A DNA stretch of 64,000 nt. Origin: Cyanoderma ruficeps (taxonomy: Eukaryota; Chordata; Aves; Passeriformes; Timaliidae). This document shows positions 1-11,767 of this stretch, piece after piece (positions within the stretch are counted from its first letter, which is position 1; each line of letters opens with the position of its first letter). The notes under the pieces are model-generated. The model ran no database searches and had not been told where the DNA came from. It saw only the letters and a program-made list of their open reading frames with translations. A program made the position numbers and the translations under genes. The stretch is from contig VZDJ01000346.1 in NCBI GenBank assembly GCA_008694505.1, forward strand, positions 11,963,790 to 12,027,789. The letters are read 5' to 3'.

Positions 1-666
1 CTTTTTATCATCATCTTTAGTTGTATCAAGTAGCTTAGGATTTATTTTTCCAAACAGTGGTATCCTCAAAGTTAGGTACCTTCTGAAGACACTAAATATG
101 GTTTCAGGTATTTTCTATGGCCAGAATAGAGATATACATTGATAGTTCCTACTGTTCTGTATTTACTGGCTTCGATATCTGAGGTTAGACCAGATGATTT
201 CTGCCATTCGCTTCTTACCTGTGAGCTAGAGGTCAGCTTCTCTGTAGGGTGAGACATGTCTGCGCTATTGTACTGACCTCTTTGGGAGGCATACCTTAAA
301 AGACTGTGGATGATTTTTACCTTTAGAGATTATGGTTGTGTGTAGCTTTTTGTTGGTTTTACTTTGGTTTTGGGGTTTTTTTTTTACACTTTAGGTCCCT
401 CTCACAATCTTGTTAGTTTCATAGGAGAGTTTCTTGTCAAAGTAATGTCATGAACTTGGGAAGTCCCAGCTATGTTATGCTGGCAAAAGGTCAGCCATGT
501 TTACCATTATGGTATCACATTTTATGCTTGTTTATTGCTAATACTCTGATTAAATTGGTTTTTAGGGTGCTTGTTTGTTTTAAGAGCTTCAATAAAACAT
601 AGTGAAGAAAAGAGCTTGATACTTTAGAGGTACCTCTTTTAACAACATTCTTATTTTGCTCAACAG
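1..666 (+). other. OXR1: OXR1 intron (3' part)
   Basis: No gene is seen here. The stretch ends in a pyrimidine-rich tract and a CAG acceptor at 664-666, directly before the first OXR1 exon in the window. It contains short T-rich runs near 370-390. The missing upstream exons must lie before position 1. Confidence 0.85.
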
Positions 667-1451
667 AGATGTAGAACAGCTGTCAGTAAGGGAATTTGGC
701 CATTCCAAGAAAGCTGCAAAGAGCAATACAGATGACACGGATTCCAGGGTTCGGGACACAGGCAATGACAGTGCCAGTACTGCCCCAAGAAGCACAGAGG
801 AGTCTCTTTCAGAAGATGTATTCACAGAATCAGAACTCTCTCCAATACGTGAGGAACTTGTTTCCTCAGATGAACTTCGACAAGATAAATCTTCGGGAGC
901 ATCATCGGAATCTGTCCAAACAATAAACCAGACTAGTGCTGAATGTTTAACAGTCATTTCAGACTCAAATGAAGCTGCCAGTGACTTAAAGCCCAGTGCT
1001 GAAATGGTTGTCGGTGTTAAACAAGTTGGTACCCACTTAAGTTCAGAAAGTGCTAAAATGTCTATAAAGCGGGGACAAGAACCTGGTGAAAATACTGCAG
1101 ATGTCCTCCAGCAGTCTTTGCAAAGATCACAGGGTAGTGAGGAGCACAGCAAGGAGGCAGAAGTGGGCAAGGATCAGGGTTCCTCACTAGGAAAAAAAGC
1201 AGATAATGAGATGGAAGAGGAACGTCCAGGTTATGAAGATACCACAGACTCTCAAAAGAAAGTTTCACCTAGCAAAGGGAAAGCAGTGGGAGAGCAAAAT
1301 CAAGACTCAGAGGCAGAAGTTGAAGAACTCCGCAAGCTCTGGAAGACCCACACTATGCAACAAACAAAACAACAAAGAGAAAATATGCACCAGGATTCAC
1401 AAAAAGAAATCAGTCAGAAAGCTGTATCTGCAGGAGATGGGCGGTTAGAAG
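667..1451 (+). CDS. OXR1: OXR1 large linker exon (partial gene; 5' exons outside window)
   Basis: OXR1 protects cells from oxidative damage. This 785-nt exon encodes about 261 residues of the acidic, Ser/Thr-rich and probably disordered linker that precedes the TLDc part. It starts with the last base of an Arg codon after a CAG acceptor and ends with the first base of a Gly codon at a good donor (AAG|GTGAGT). I recognised it from EQLSVREFGHSKK near the start, which matches human DIDQLSGRDFCHSKK. A nearly invariant block follows at about 730-925, including STEESLSEDVFTESELSPIR and REELVSSDELRQDKSSG. The basic segment EELRKLWKTHTMQQTKQQRE lies at about 1324-1383. The part between these blocks (about 930-1320) is much less like the mammalian protein. 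A long open frame on the opposite strand at 589-1170 is only its shadow. Identity rests on recalled human protein sequence, not on a search. Confidence 0.95.
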
Positions 1452-4400
1452 GTGAGTCAGTGGGTATTTATGGATACAGTATTAACCTTCAGATTTACAA
1501 TATATCACCCTCCAGTTCAATGGAAATTTTGGATTCTTTTCATTCTGTACAACATCTCCATGTGCTGGTTATATTTCTTACTGGCTTGAAGATACTCCAA
1601 AGTTAAACTTTACGTAAACTATTGAAGAAGATATACCTTAAGAAACTGAGAACATAGATAACTTTGTAATTCTTCCTCATTGAACTGTTATTTATGATCA
1701 TATTAAATCAGTTTGTTGGAGAGATTCAGACCTGTAAAATCAGATCCATGGTCGCTATACAGCTCACAGTTAAAAATGTTCTTTAGCAATCAGTTAGCTG
1801 TTGCTTAAATTTTGATCCCAGTCTACATGTGTGTGAATGAATTTTAGGGAATTAATTTGATGTTATTTGTAGCATGTCTGCTTTGTGGTTAAGGTTTATG
1901 GTGTGAACAACAAACACTAGTGTCTTAACACTGTGTTTGATGCTTACAGAATGTTGTTTCACTTGCATCTTGTATTTTGATGCTGACTGGAACAAGGTTA
2001 AGAATCCAAAAAGCTTGGTTCAGGACAAATAAGAGCTAGATGCTAGGAAACTATTGCTCTGGATACATGGAACAGCTGGGATTTATTTCTTGTGTACCTT
2101 GATTCTTCTGCGAAGTTCAGGGTCTGGGGTTATTAACTGGAAGTTAAAGTCTGTTCAAGTTTTTATCATATAGAAATATGCTGTACCTTTAAACAACTTA
2201 AATGTGCTTCTGGATGAATTTGATTTTGCTTTCTAAAAAAATTCACAAGTTAGTTTCTGATGTCTTCCCATTTTACTAATCGAGATAACTGTTTGTTTTA
2301 ATTGTGCAACATTTGGGGGACTAGAAAAGTACCTATTAGTGCGTGACAGGCATTAAAGATAAGTGACATGTATTTGAAGGTTAAATTCATTATTTTAATT
2401 ATTGAAGTCAAAATTAATTGAATAGAAGTACATTCTTTAGTTAACAGAAGTTCGCCTATACTTCAAAACCTTATATGATAGTTTTTGGCTTATTTAGGGG
2501 TTTTTTTTTTGGTTGGTTGGGTTGGGGCTTTTTTTCTTCTTCTTTTAAGGAAGTAACTAAATTTTGAAATTTGAAGCAGATGAATACTTACATCATTCTG
2601 TGATAAGTTTGACTTCTATGTCCTAAATATTAGAAGTAGTCCTCTGGCAAATGTCAGTTAGCAGTAGTTGTTGGTTGTGACTTTAAAAAAAATCAGGTGC
2701 TGAGTGTTCTTTGGCACAGTTGCTGCTTTTCTCACAAATCAATCCTTGTAACACAGTTGCATTAAATGCTTTAGTTTTGGTTTTCTGTAAGATTTGTATC
2801 ATTGAATGACTGCAGGTTATTTGTGTGTTATGTGATCTGTATATTTGCAGAGTAAATACATATATATATATATAACCAAAATGTGTCTGCATACAGTCCT
2901 ACAGAAGAGAGATGGCCTATATGCATATAGTGCCGCTGCCTCACTCAAGATTGATGGTGTAAAGTACAAAGAACAAAATTTAGAAAGCACAAGATTGTTT
3001 TTGGAGTTTTGTACCAATTCAGTCTAACTTCAATAGGAGTTATTACCTTTGTTATTCTTGCACGTTTTATTAGCAGAATGCAAATAAATGAGTAAATTAT
3101 AAAGTAATATTTCTAAACCTAGATAAATTTGGTGAAACTTCTACAGACACGATTAAACAGAACCAAGGTAGAAGCAGAGATCTACTGTAAAAGCATCAGA
3201 CTGAATATAACATCTATTAACAGTAGGTCACTCAAAACACCAGGTCATTTAAAATTTGAAATATAGTTAACATTTTCAAGTAGCCTTTCTCAAAATAAAA
3301 CTCTGAAGTAGTCATACTATGAATTTTGGATCAACAATTTACCTAGACAGGTTTTTTTGTCTCTTTTATATAGTAGGAACTTAGTTGAATTTTTTCTCTT
3401 TTGTGGCAGTTTTGAAAATTTAGGTTTTGAGAACTGCTGTTTTTTGAACTTTGCAGAGGTCAAATGTTTGAGTTTGGAATGAATGATCTGAATGTTTGTT
3501 CTGTATGCTGAACAGGTGATGCAATGCAAGTAGATAGTTATAAGTAGACTAGAATAACTAAAAAGGTCTTGCTTGTATCTACTTTTATTTTTTTATTGCC
3601 CAGACTTCTGTTTTTGCAGACACCTTTGTTAACCACTGGACTGAAATAAAGCTACATGTGGTTGATACTTTGGAGAAATTGTAACAGTCTATAATTTTGT
3701 GTGTGTTTAAACAAGTATCATTAATGATAACTAGTCAAAATATTTGCTGCTTAGCTGAATATTGGCAGAGATTGAAAGGAAAGACAAGAAGCATGAGACA
3801 CTGGAGCCATTGCTGAAATCTTTTCTCCTTAATTCTGTGTCAAATATACAAGAAGATATTGTAGAATTCACTAAAAAAGTATCTGAAATAGCCTTTTTGA
3901 GACTTGGGGCAGGGATATATAGTTTTTTATTTTATCTGATAGCTGGAACCATAATCTCACTTCTGAGCTTGGGGAAGTTCTAATCTGCTCCCTCTGAAGG
4001 ACCAAAATCACAAATACCAAATCATTTGAAGAGTATTTATCTAACACTGCCACAGAGTTTTCATGCCGGTCCTATGAAACAGGCTTTTTTGTTTATTTTT
4101 GTTTCTTCTTAGTGCTTTTTTTTCAATCTGACAATTTACCTTTGAATTTACACATTAATAAAATGCTTCCAAATAATGCATGTTGTTATGGCTAATTTGC
4201 TATACTGTATGCTGCAGGTGTAATTCTAAAGTGTTGACTGAAAACATGACTGAAAATTAGGAGGCACATTTAAATACACATTTACTAGAAAGAAGTAGTC
4301 TCTTGTGGAACAGTGCTGTTCTAAACTTCATGGTGAAAATCCCATTGAGAAAATATAGTTGCAATGTTTATAAAGCAAGAAGATGATGTTTTCTGTGCTT

Positions 4401-5294
4401 AGTGGATCTGTGGTCTGCATAGAGTCTGAAGAATTTCAGGTGTAAAGAAAAGATGTGTCCTGGGAAACTGAAACTTATCTTTATGTACATGTAATACTAG
4501 AGCCAGGATAAACCCTTTATTGTCATAACTGATCATAATAACTCTTAAATTTACATTTTCTTTTCTTGCATTAAAAAGCCTCTTGTGGCGGGAGGATTTG
4601 GCAAGTAATCTAGTAAAGAAACAATTTTAAGAAGGCTTCTTCCTTTACCTTGTGCTGACTTAACAATTCAGACCTTAAGGGTAGTAATGTAATTCTATTA
4701 GTTCAATTAAATATACTGGCAGAGAGAAAAATCCTGTATTGCAACATCCAGTATATTTCATCTTGAGGTAGTGTTCATACCATTGAGATGTTTGATATAG
4801 CTAACAAATTAAAATTCATCTTAATCCTGTATCAGTAGGGGCAGGATGTTTTCCCTTGTAAATGACAAGTAACTAACAAACAGCTCTGACACATGTGAAT
4901 CAAACCAAGACACTATTTAACACAACATCTTTTTCATTTATGTGGGAAAGCTGTTAATAGTGGGACAGTAGTGATTCAGTGTTGAGAGTATGCATCAAGA
5001 ATACCTTCTGAGTACTTCCAACCATAGATGAAATGCTGTAATAATGTGATCTGTAGTTGGAAGCAGAAATGAATCTTAGAATTATTTAGTGTGTTGTACT
5101 CTGAAGTTAATTCTGCTGATGTGATTTTCATAACAAAAAAGGGCAGGTTGTTATTACTATTTATCTTACCCCATCTCCCATTACTTACTTATATAAGTGT
5201 CCTGTATCCCTCAGTTGTCTAAAATGAAATTAGTTAATGATTTTTTTAAGCTCTTTAGTACATTGTGGACAGCTTACTTTGTCTTTATTAATAG
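1452..5294 (+). other. OXR1: OXR1 intron
   Basis: This 3.8-kb intron is bounded by GTGAGT and by an AATAG acceptor at 5290-5294. If retained, the frame would run to a stop at 1604-1606. It is AT-rich and holds an (AT)8 run near 2860. One unexplained coding-like frame lies at 3762-3983 (see findings). No recognised gene or dated repeat was seen in the rest. Confidence 0.85.
2860..2875. repeat. (AT)n microsatellite
   Basis: About eight uninterrupted AT dinucleotides lie inside an OXR1 intron. Confidence 0.9.
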
Positions 5295-5463
5295 GTTCTT
5301 CTGTTATGAAGGAAAAAAGACGACATCGATCACACAAGTTTCTGTGTCTCCGGGTTGGAAAACCCATGAGGAAAACGTTTGTTTCTCAAGCAAGTGCGAC
5401 AATGCAGCAGTATGCACAAAGGGACAAAAAACATGAATACTGGTTTGCCGTTCCACAAGAAAG
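5295..5463 (+). CDS. OXR1: OXR1 exon, conserved region upstream of TLDc
   Basis: This 169-nt exon completes the split Gly codon and encodes GSSVMKEKRRHRSHKFLCLR followed by VGKPMRKTFVSQASATMQQY. It ends in the first two bases of an Arg codon before GTAAGA. The segment is nearly identical to the human OXR1 stretch containing KFLCLRVGKPMRKTFVSQAS and AQRDKKHEYWFAVPQER. The basic KEKRRHR patch starts a compact conserved region. Together with the next exon it forms a unit of about 110 residues that is more conserved than the linker before it. Phases at both ends fit the flanking exons exactly. I know of no assigned catalytic role for this segment. Confidence 0.97.
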
Positions 5464-8400
5464 GTAAGATGGAGGTAAACTGTAAAAATCAGCAATTGCC
5501 AGTAGGTGTTTGAGCTTTTTATTTTTTCTGCACCATTCAAATTTTGCAGTGACTGTATCTCTCTAAATAATCACTAAAAAGGGTCAGCGTCTGAGGTTGT
5601 TGTTGATTGGCTTGTATTGTATTTGCCATTGGAGTACCTCAATACCTTACTGACATTTTTCTGATTTACTTGAGGTACTTGTAAGTTTGGCAAGTAGTTT
5701 TTCATTATATTATTTAGGTGTTTTGTTTGGAGCAAGTAAATAATGAAAGAAAGATTCAAGTGGTGTCTGATGGAGGACGTAAATTCTGCAGCAAAATTTT
5801 TGTCATCTGTGCTTCCCATTATTTGGAAACTTTCTAAAAATCCTCTCTGAGTTCAGAAGAGCTTGCTGGGGTTCTTTTGTCCTATCTTTGTATATGAAGC
5901 ATAAAACCTTTCCATGAACCAACCTAAGCATGTCTACTGGAAGAATACCTGAATTTGTTGAACTCATTCAAAGACATGAGATGTTCATGTTCATTCACTG
6001 GTACAGTCTTGTGTTCTGAAATGATCTTTACTGCTAGGAAACTGTGACTTCTTTTCAACCCAGAAGTGGTTTTTAGGGATGTTACATCCTTGTCAAAGAG
6101 TGTGGGGAAAAGAAAGAAACAAAAAACTATCAGTTATCATCTGGTATAAATACCTACCCTCAATGATCAAGTCACTTTTCCATCTTTTCTGTTGAGCTGA
6201 ATGGCATAGAATGTCCACCTGGGGCACTGCAGTTGAGGGCAGATATGCATCAATGGGAGATAGTCCAGAGGAAAACAGCAAGACTATTTAATGCCTAGAA
6301 TGTGTAACTTATAAAGAAAATTAGAAGTAAGTGGGGTTCTTTAATCTAAAGGAGAAAAGGTTGATTACAGACGTAAAATTATTTTATACTGAAGTTGGCT
6401 CCAACAAGAAAGGCAGTAGTCTTTTTTTTTTCATGTCCCCTGTGGATGGAAATATGTGATGGACTGAAATTGCATCCAAGTATTATACTTACCCAACAGG
6501 TAGAATTGAGTCTATGGTAGTGCATCATGAACCTGCTTTTAAACATCACCCCTGCTACCTCTTAAATGGTAGAGAGGAAGCAAAGTTTTGAGTTAAAGGT
6601 CTGTCCCACTAATTCTGCTGCTGTTAATCCTGTCCAGGCCAGGAGTTCTCTTGTGGTTACAGTCAACTCAAATCTGCCTGTTCTAGTAGTGTGATATTTA
6701 ATTTGAAAACAGATAAATGTTTCATGTGTGGCAATGATGTCTAGATTAGTTGATTAAAATGATTACATCTCTTGTGGTCATTTTCTAATGTAGCAAGCAC
6801 TTACCTTTGGCATAAAGCAGGATTGATCACCTATTTTGGAAGACATGGTTCTTATTTTGCAGTCTGTACTGATCTCCTTGGAAATTATTTCATCTGTGAA
6901 GGGTCTCTCTAACTGATTGGGGCTGTATACTATCAGTACCAATTCTTTATTCATTCAATGTGTGTCCTATGTTTTTTTTTAAGGAAAAAGCTATTTCCTC
7001 ATAGTGGGTTGTTAACCTTGCTGAGTGCTAGTCTGCGTAAGGGAAAATACTTAGTGCCAATCCAGTTGTCTTTGTCACTGAGTAGTAAGAAAGAGAGAAA
7101 AGTAGGTATCTGACAAACCAGCTTTATTTCAGTGTTCTTAGTCTCAAAGGAGCTAGTCTGGGAAGAAGTGTCTAAGAGTTCCGTAAACATCAAGTTTCGT
7201 ATCCTTTTTTTAACTACTGTAATTATACATAATTCAAAGTTCTTGGAAAGTTAAAAACAGGACTTGAAAAAAACCTTTCATATTTGTATGACAACTTAAA
7301 ACTGATGCCTGATTCAGTACATGAGGGGCCTGCAGCTTCTTGATTGGACTTCTGTAATAGAATTTACTTAACCTTATGCATCCAGAATGTTTTATTATTT
7401 CCTACTGCCAGAGAAGGATTTGCCCTTTTTTTTTTTTAGCTTTCATCATTGTTATTCATGAACCTCAGTCTTAACAAGGTTGACTTAAGATAACTGACCA
7501 TGTTCAGAGGCTGTTACTACATTCAGCATTCTTTTAGGCAGAGACACGTGAAATATATAACTGAACATTGGAGAAACTTTGCAGTTCTGTATCTCTTGCT
7601 GTTCTTCAAGTGTTCAGTTTTTCAAGGATTATTAAGGAAGGGAGGAAAAAAGGCTCAAATATTATTCTTCATGCTCATACAGTATGCAGATATAGCAAAT
7701 ATCTCTAATGAAAGACATAAGGAATATTCAAACTCTCGTAACCAGAGCCCTGAAGCTCTAGCTCTGAATCTCATTTCCATGATCAAGAGATACTAGTGGA
7801 TGCATTGCAAGTCCTTTTCCTGAATGCTCTGTCTATGCACCTGCAGCAAATATAGGATAGACTGATATCTGTTAGGATTGCAAGTAACTTCCTCCTGTGA
7901 ATTTGGGTGAATTTGCTCTTCTAAACTGGGGAACAGTTCTGTTTGTGGCACATAACTTAAATGGAGGTAACTTTGAATCTTGGTACTTTCTATAGTTAGA
8001 CTAGTCTGTAGTTTGATTTTATGATTTATACATATGTGCATGCTTTCAGCCGTATTCCCCTGCATCTGTAGTATTTCCCAAAATTTGTATAATACTATCT
8101 TGGAAGTGGTCAACTGTTCTTCAGGAGTGGGGAAAACAAACATTTTTAAAATTCTGAATTTGTTTGGTTTTATGTAACTCATTCTAAGTAAGACAAAAAG
8201 TCTAAGTTGGTTTTTTTGGGAGTTCCTTCAATTTTAAGCAGAGGTGTCCAATGGGACAGAAGTGGTTGAAAGACCATACTTGTGTATGAAATTACAGCTA
8301 ATCCATTGCAAGCTTGTTTCCTGGTTTTTTTTTCCCTCCAGAGTCAGTTTCATATATTTAAAAATTTTAAAAAACGCCCAAAACTAGCTATTTTTTTCCA

Positions 8401-8537
8401 ATGTGTCTGTAATATCTAGTAAAATATGAAATAGTATTTTTATTTTAACCTTTAATACTTAATATTATTAGACATGGCCAAAAAGATCACAGACTTACTT
8501 TATTTTTCTTTTCTTTGTTGTAACTTGACTTTTCTAG
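5464..8537 (+). other. OXR1: OXR1 intron
   Basis: This 3.1-kb intron runs from GTAAGA to a TTTCTAG acceptor at 8531-8537. It holds one very old CR1-like relic at about 6185-6480, annotated separately. No gene was seen in the rest. Confidence 0.85.
6185..6480 (+). mobile_element. ancient CR1 3'-region relic
   Basis: The text beginning ATGGGAGATAGTCCAGAGGA, then GTGGGGTTCTTTAATCTAAA and GGAGAAAAGGTTGATTACAG, follows the order of the avian CR1 3' region (GAGAGGGTCCAGAGGA, TTGTTCAGTCTGGAGAAGAG). It carries many substitutions and small indels. It is far more diverged than the copy at 19215-19735. Borders are approximate. Confidence 0.55.
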
Positions 8538-8700
8538 GACAGATCACTTGTATGTCTTCTTTATCCAGTGGAGTCCAGAAATATATGCAGAAGATACTGG
8601 GGAGTCTCTTCGGGAGCCTGGATTTATAGTGGTAAAAAAGAAGGAAGAGCCTGAAACTAGTGAAGAATCAAGTACTGAAGATGCTGCTAAAGAATGGGAG
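8538..8700 (+). CDS. OXR1: OXR1 exon, conserved region upstream of TLDc (second half)
   Basis: This 163-nt exon supplies the third base of the split Arg codon and then encodes TDHLYVFFIQWSPEIYAEDT. After it come EPGFIVVKKKEEPETSEESS and a tail ending KEWE. It stops at a codon boundary before GTAAGG. It matches human OXR1 TDHLYAFFIQWSPEIYAEDT and REPGFIVVKK. The tail after KK is acidic and variable, as in mammals. Because it ends in phase 0, it can join in frame either to the 81-nt exon at 25925 or directly to the exon at 29298. Confidence 0.97.
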
Positions 8701-11700
8701 GTAAGGAAGAACAGTATCAAAGATTTTTTTTTTTTAATGCATTCATAAGAATATATTAAAATAGTACTGAATATTTTCCAAGAGGAAAAAGAACACTTTA
8801 TTAGTCTGATTGTCATGATCATGGCTGTTCAATTTATGCCATCCTAATGCTGTGCTCTCACATCAGATCAGGGCAACATTTCACAATTCCAAATCATTTT
8901 TATGTGGAGCAAATTGTAACTTAAAACTCCTGGGGAAAGGAATGTGAGTACATCAACAAAGTTGGCATTTTGGTGAAGCAGACTTAATTTTCAGTCTCAT
9001 AAACTGACAGTTTTCTGATGTTTATTATTCCTGAATATAAAGTGTTCAGTGTTTATTAGTAAGACTCTAAAAAAGGGATGGGACAACAACAGAGGAAAAG
9101 AACAGCTATTAATGACATTGCCTTTCAATAATTTAGTAATTAATTTTTCAGTTGTTACTTATTAATGCATTAAGATGCTGTTGAGTGTATTTTCAAAATA
9201 TATTGTAACTGAAACTATATCTTCATTTTTTTTTAATATTGAGCACATTTCTCTCATGTGAATCTGTGTCCACTGTGTTTCTATGGACACATCTTTACAT
9301 GTCTACGTGGTTTTGTTTTGTAGTGTACATGCAGTTAAAGCACTTCTAGTCTTGTACATTCAAGTGTTGGTCAAAAGTTTGCTGATTCTTGTCATCTATA
9401 TATATCGTAGAAGTGTCCCATCAGCAGTGTTTAATTTGAGTCTTGGGACAGCAATTGCAATCTCTGACTGTAAGATGTCTTTTGTTTTTCTTCTCCCTAC
9501 CCTGCGGTGGAACATGTTGAAATTGAGGAAGTCTACACTGTTTTATGTAGATCATAAAAGAAATTTTAAAGAACTGCAATAGTCTAACTACACGTAATAG
9601 TTTACTGCTTAGCTCCAAAACTTAGAACCATAGAATTCTGAATTCAGAGTTGAGACATAGCTAGCTGAAGTATTAGGCCGTGGTTGCAAAGCGTTCCCTG
9701 CAACTCAGTGATTTTTGCATGAACCATTTTTGCTTTGAGACATTGAAATTAGTATAATAAAAACATGTCTTTTTAGCTTTCATATTTTCAGCATATGGAT
9801 TGCTTGAGTTTTTACTAGCAGTGTATTGTGGTGTTATCTCTTGCTCAAAGCCTTTATAAGTATTTGGACTTTTAAAATTTGGCCTTTTGGAGCATGGGGA
9901 TCAGTGGATCATGATCTATATTGTGTTTTAAAGCACAGTATATCTCTCTTTTAGTGAGCTCTTCAGTAATTTAGCTCCTGAATATAACTGTAGAATAACT
10001 TCCACAGAATATAGTGAAAATGGTTTTTTTCATGATGGAATGTGGTAGATTTTAGAAGGTGTTTCTGAAAGTAGTTGATGTAATACTTTTTTTGCAAGTA
10101 TTAAAATCTGTAAGTTATTTACCACAGAATGAGGCCACACATTAAGCTTGTATTTAGGTCTTCCCTGGAAATAGTCACAGGAAACATTTCAAAAATATTG
10201 TAATTTCTGTGTGTTATGTGAAATTGTCAAGTTTGGTTCTCTTAATATTATCAAATAATTTTCTGGGTTTACATGTTGATGTGATTAATAAACTTATAAA
10301 AAATGTTACACAAGTGCAAGAAATATCCTAATGTGGATTTTGTGCATTTTAATTTGAGTAATGTGACTTCCTATGACTGACCTTTAGCACAAATATGAAA
10401 GCTCTTAAAAACTTTCTATTCAGAAATGTTTGACACTACTGGATGGTTTGAGCCATCATTACATAAAACTGCGTTTTAGTGACTTTTAACATGTATGCTA
10501 GAAAATACGAGTAAATATAGGGAATTGTAGCTGCTATTGTCATACTCATTTCCACTGAATTTCAGTCATTGCTTTCAATCAATATGCTTCCTTCCTTCAA
10601 TGCAATAAGCTTTTCTTCTGTCAGATTTTGCTCCAGATGCTATCTAAACTAGCAGGTGAACAGTATAATTGAAGCTGGGTGTTTGGCTGAAAAAACAGAC
10701 TGGCTTTTTCAAATACAAGGATGGGGGAACTCTGGGTGGAAGGCAAGTGGAAATGCATGACAAAGTAGTGTTGATCTACCAAAGGGTGAAGGTAGTGGAG
10801 TACATTTCTTTATCAAAATGTGTTGTCCCTGCTGTCGTACAGTATCTTAAAAGCAGAAGAACAGGGAAGAGGATTAATGGGTAACCCAGATGCGGTGCTC
10901 TGAAACAGCTTTTGTTTCTTTGCTAGTTCTGTTAATACATTCAGGTTTTTATCACTAGACTTTGAGAAGCCCTGTGCTTGTTTAGTGGGAAAGAAATTAT
11001 GGGAAGAAGTAATAAGCGAAGACAAAGGTCAGTAACATGAAACAAGTAGTAGGTGTTGGTTTATTAAGTTTATCAATTAATAGAACCAAACTCTTACTCG
11101 AATTTCAGTTTTTATCTGCTTGCTTCTGCCTTGATCACATACTGCATTGTACATAGTGTGAGAAAAAAGTCCAGCAAATCCTTTAATTTTCTCTTTTTGT
11201 GTTGCATTCTTGATAGATAACTGATTTACTAGAAATAACTGAATCTACTGCTGTCTAATGTTACCATCGGCAGAGGTGGCTAATTCACAGTTAGAGTTTG
11301 AAACAATCTGTCTGAGGCACCTTGCAGCTGCTGTTGCGGATGTTATACTCGGTATCAGTCTTCCAGAGAGGCCCCTGCCCGTGTCATTTGCAAAGCTTCA
11401 TAAAAAGGATATTTTTTCACTTAAGATCAGCCCATACTAAAGAATTGTCTCTGGTATCCACTAGAAATGAATAGACAATAACTTTATTTAATATACTATC
11501 TAAGAAATGGAACTGTGATGGTAAGTTCTCATTTGTGCTATTCCCATCCATTTTTTTTTTAATATCTCTTTTATCTTGTACTTGAGTGAATGGGCTTACA
11601 CCAAGGAAGAGGGTATCTTGAGTTGTGTGGGGATGTTTGGGTTTTTTTTTTTATTTTGGCTGTGTTTTGGGGCTGTTTTGGTGCTGTTTTTTTTACCATC

Positions 11701-11719
11701 TGTACTGAGCTATAAAAGC

Positions 11720-11767
11720 ATATTTATCATGGTATAAAATATATTTAAAGTATATTTATCATGGTAT
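11720..11767. repeat. short direct repeat
   Basis: The 16-mer ATATTTATCATGGTAT occurs at 11720-11735 and again at 11752-11767, separated by an AT-rich spacer. Confidence 0.85.

Noticed and set aside
589..1170. 193-codon - strand ORF
   Set aside because: It is the antisense shadow of the OXR1 linker exon. Its Ser-rich composition mirrors the sense codons.
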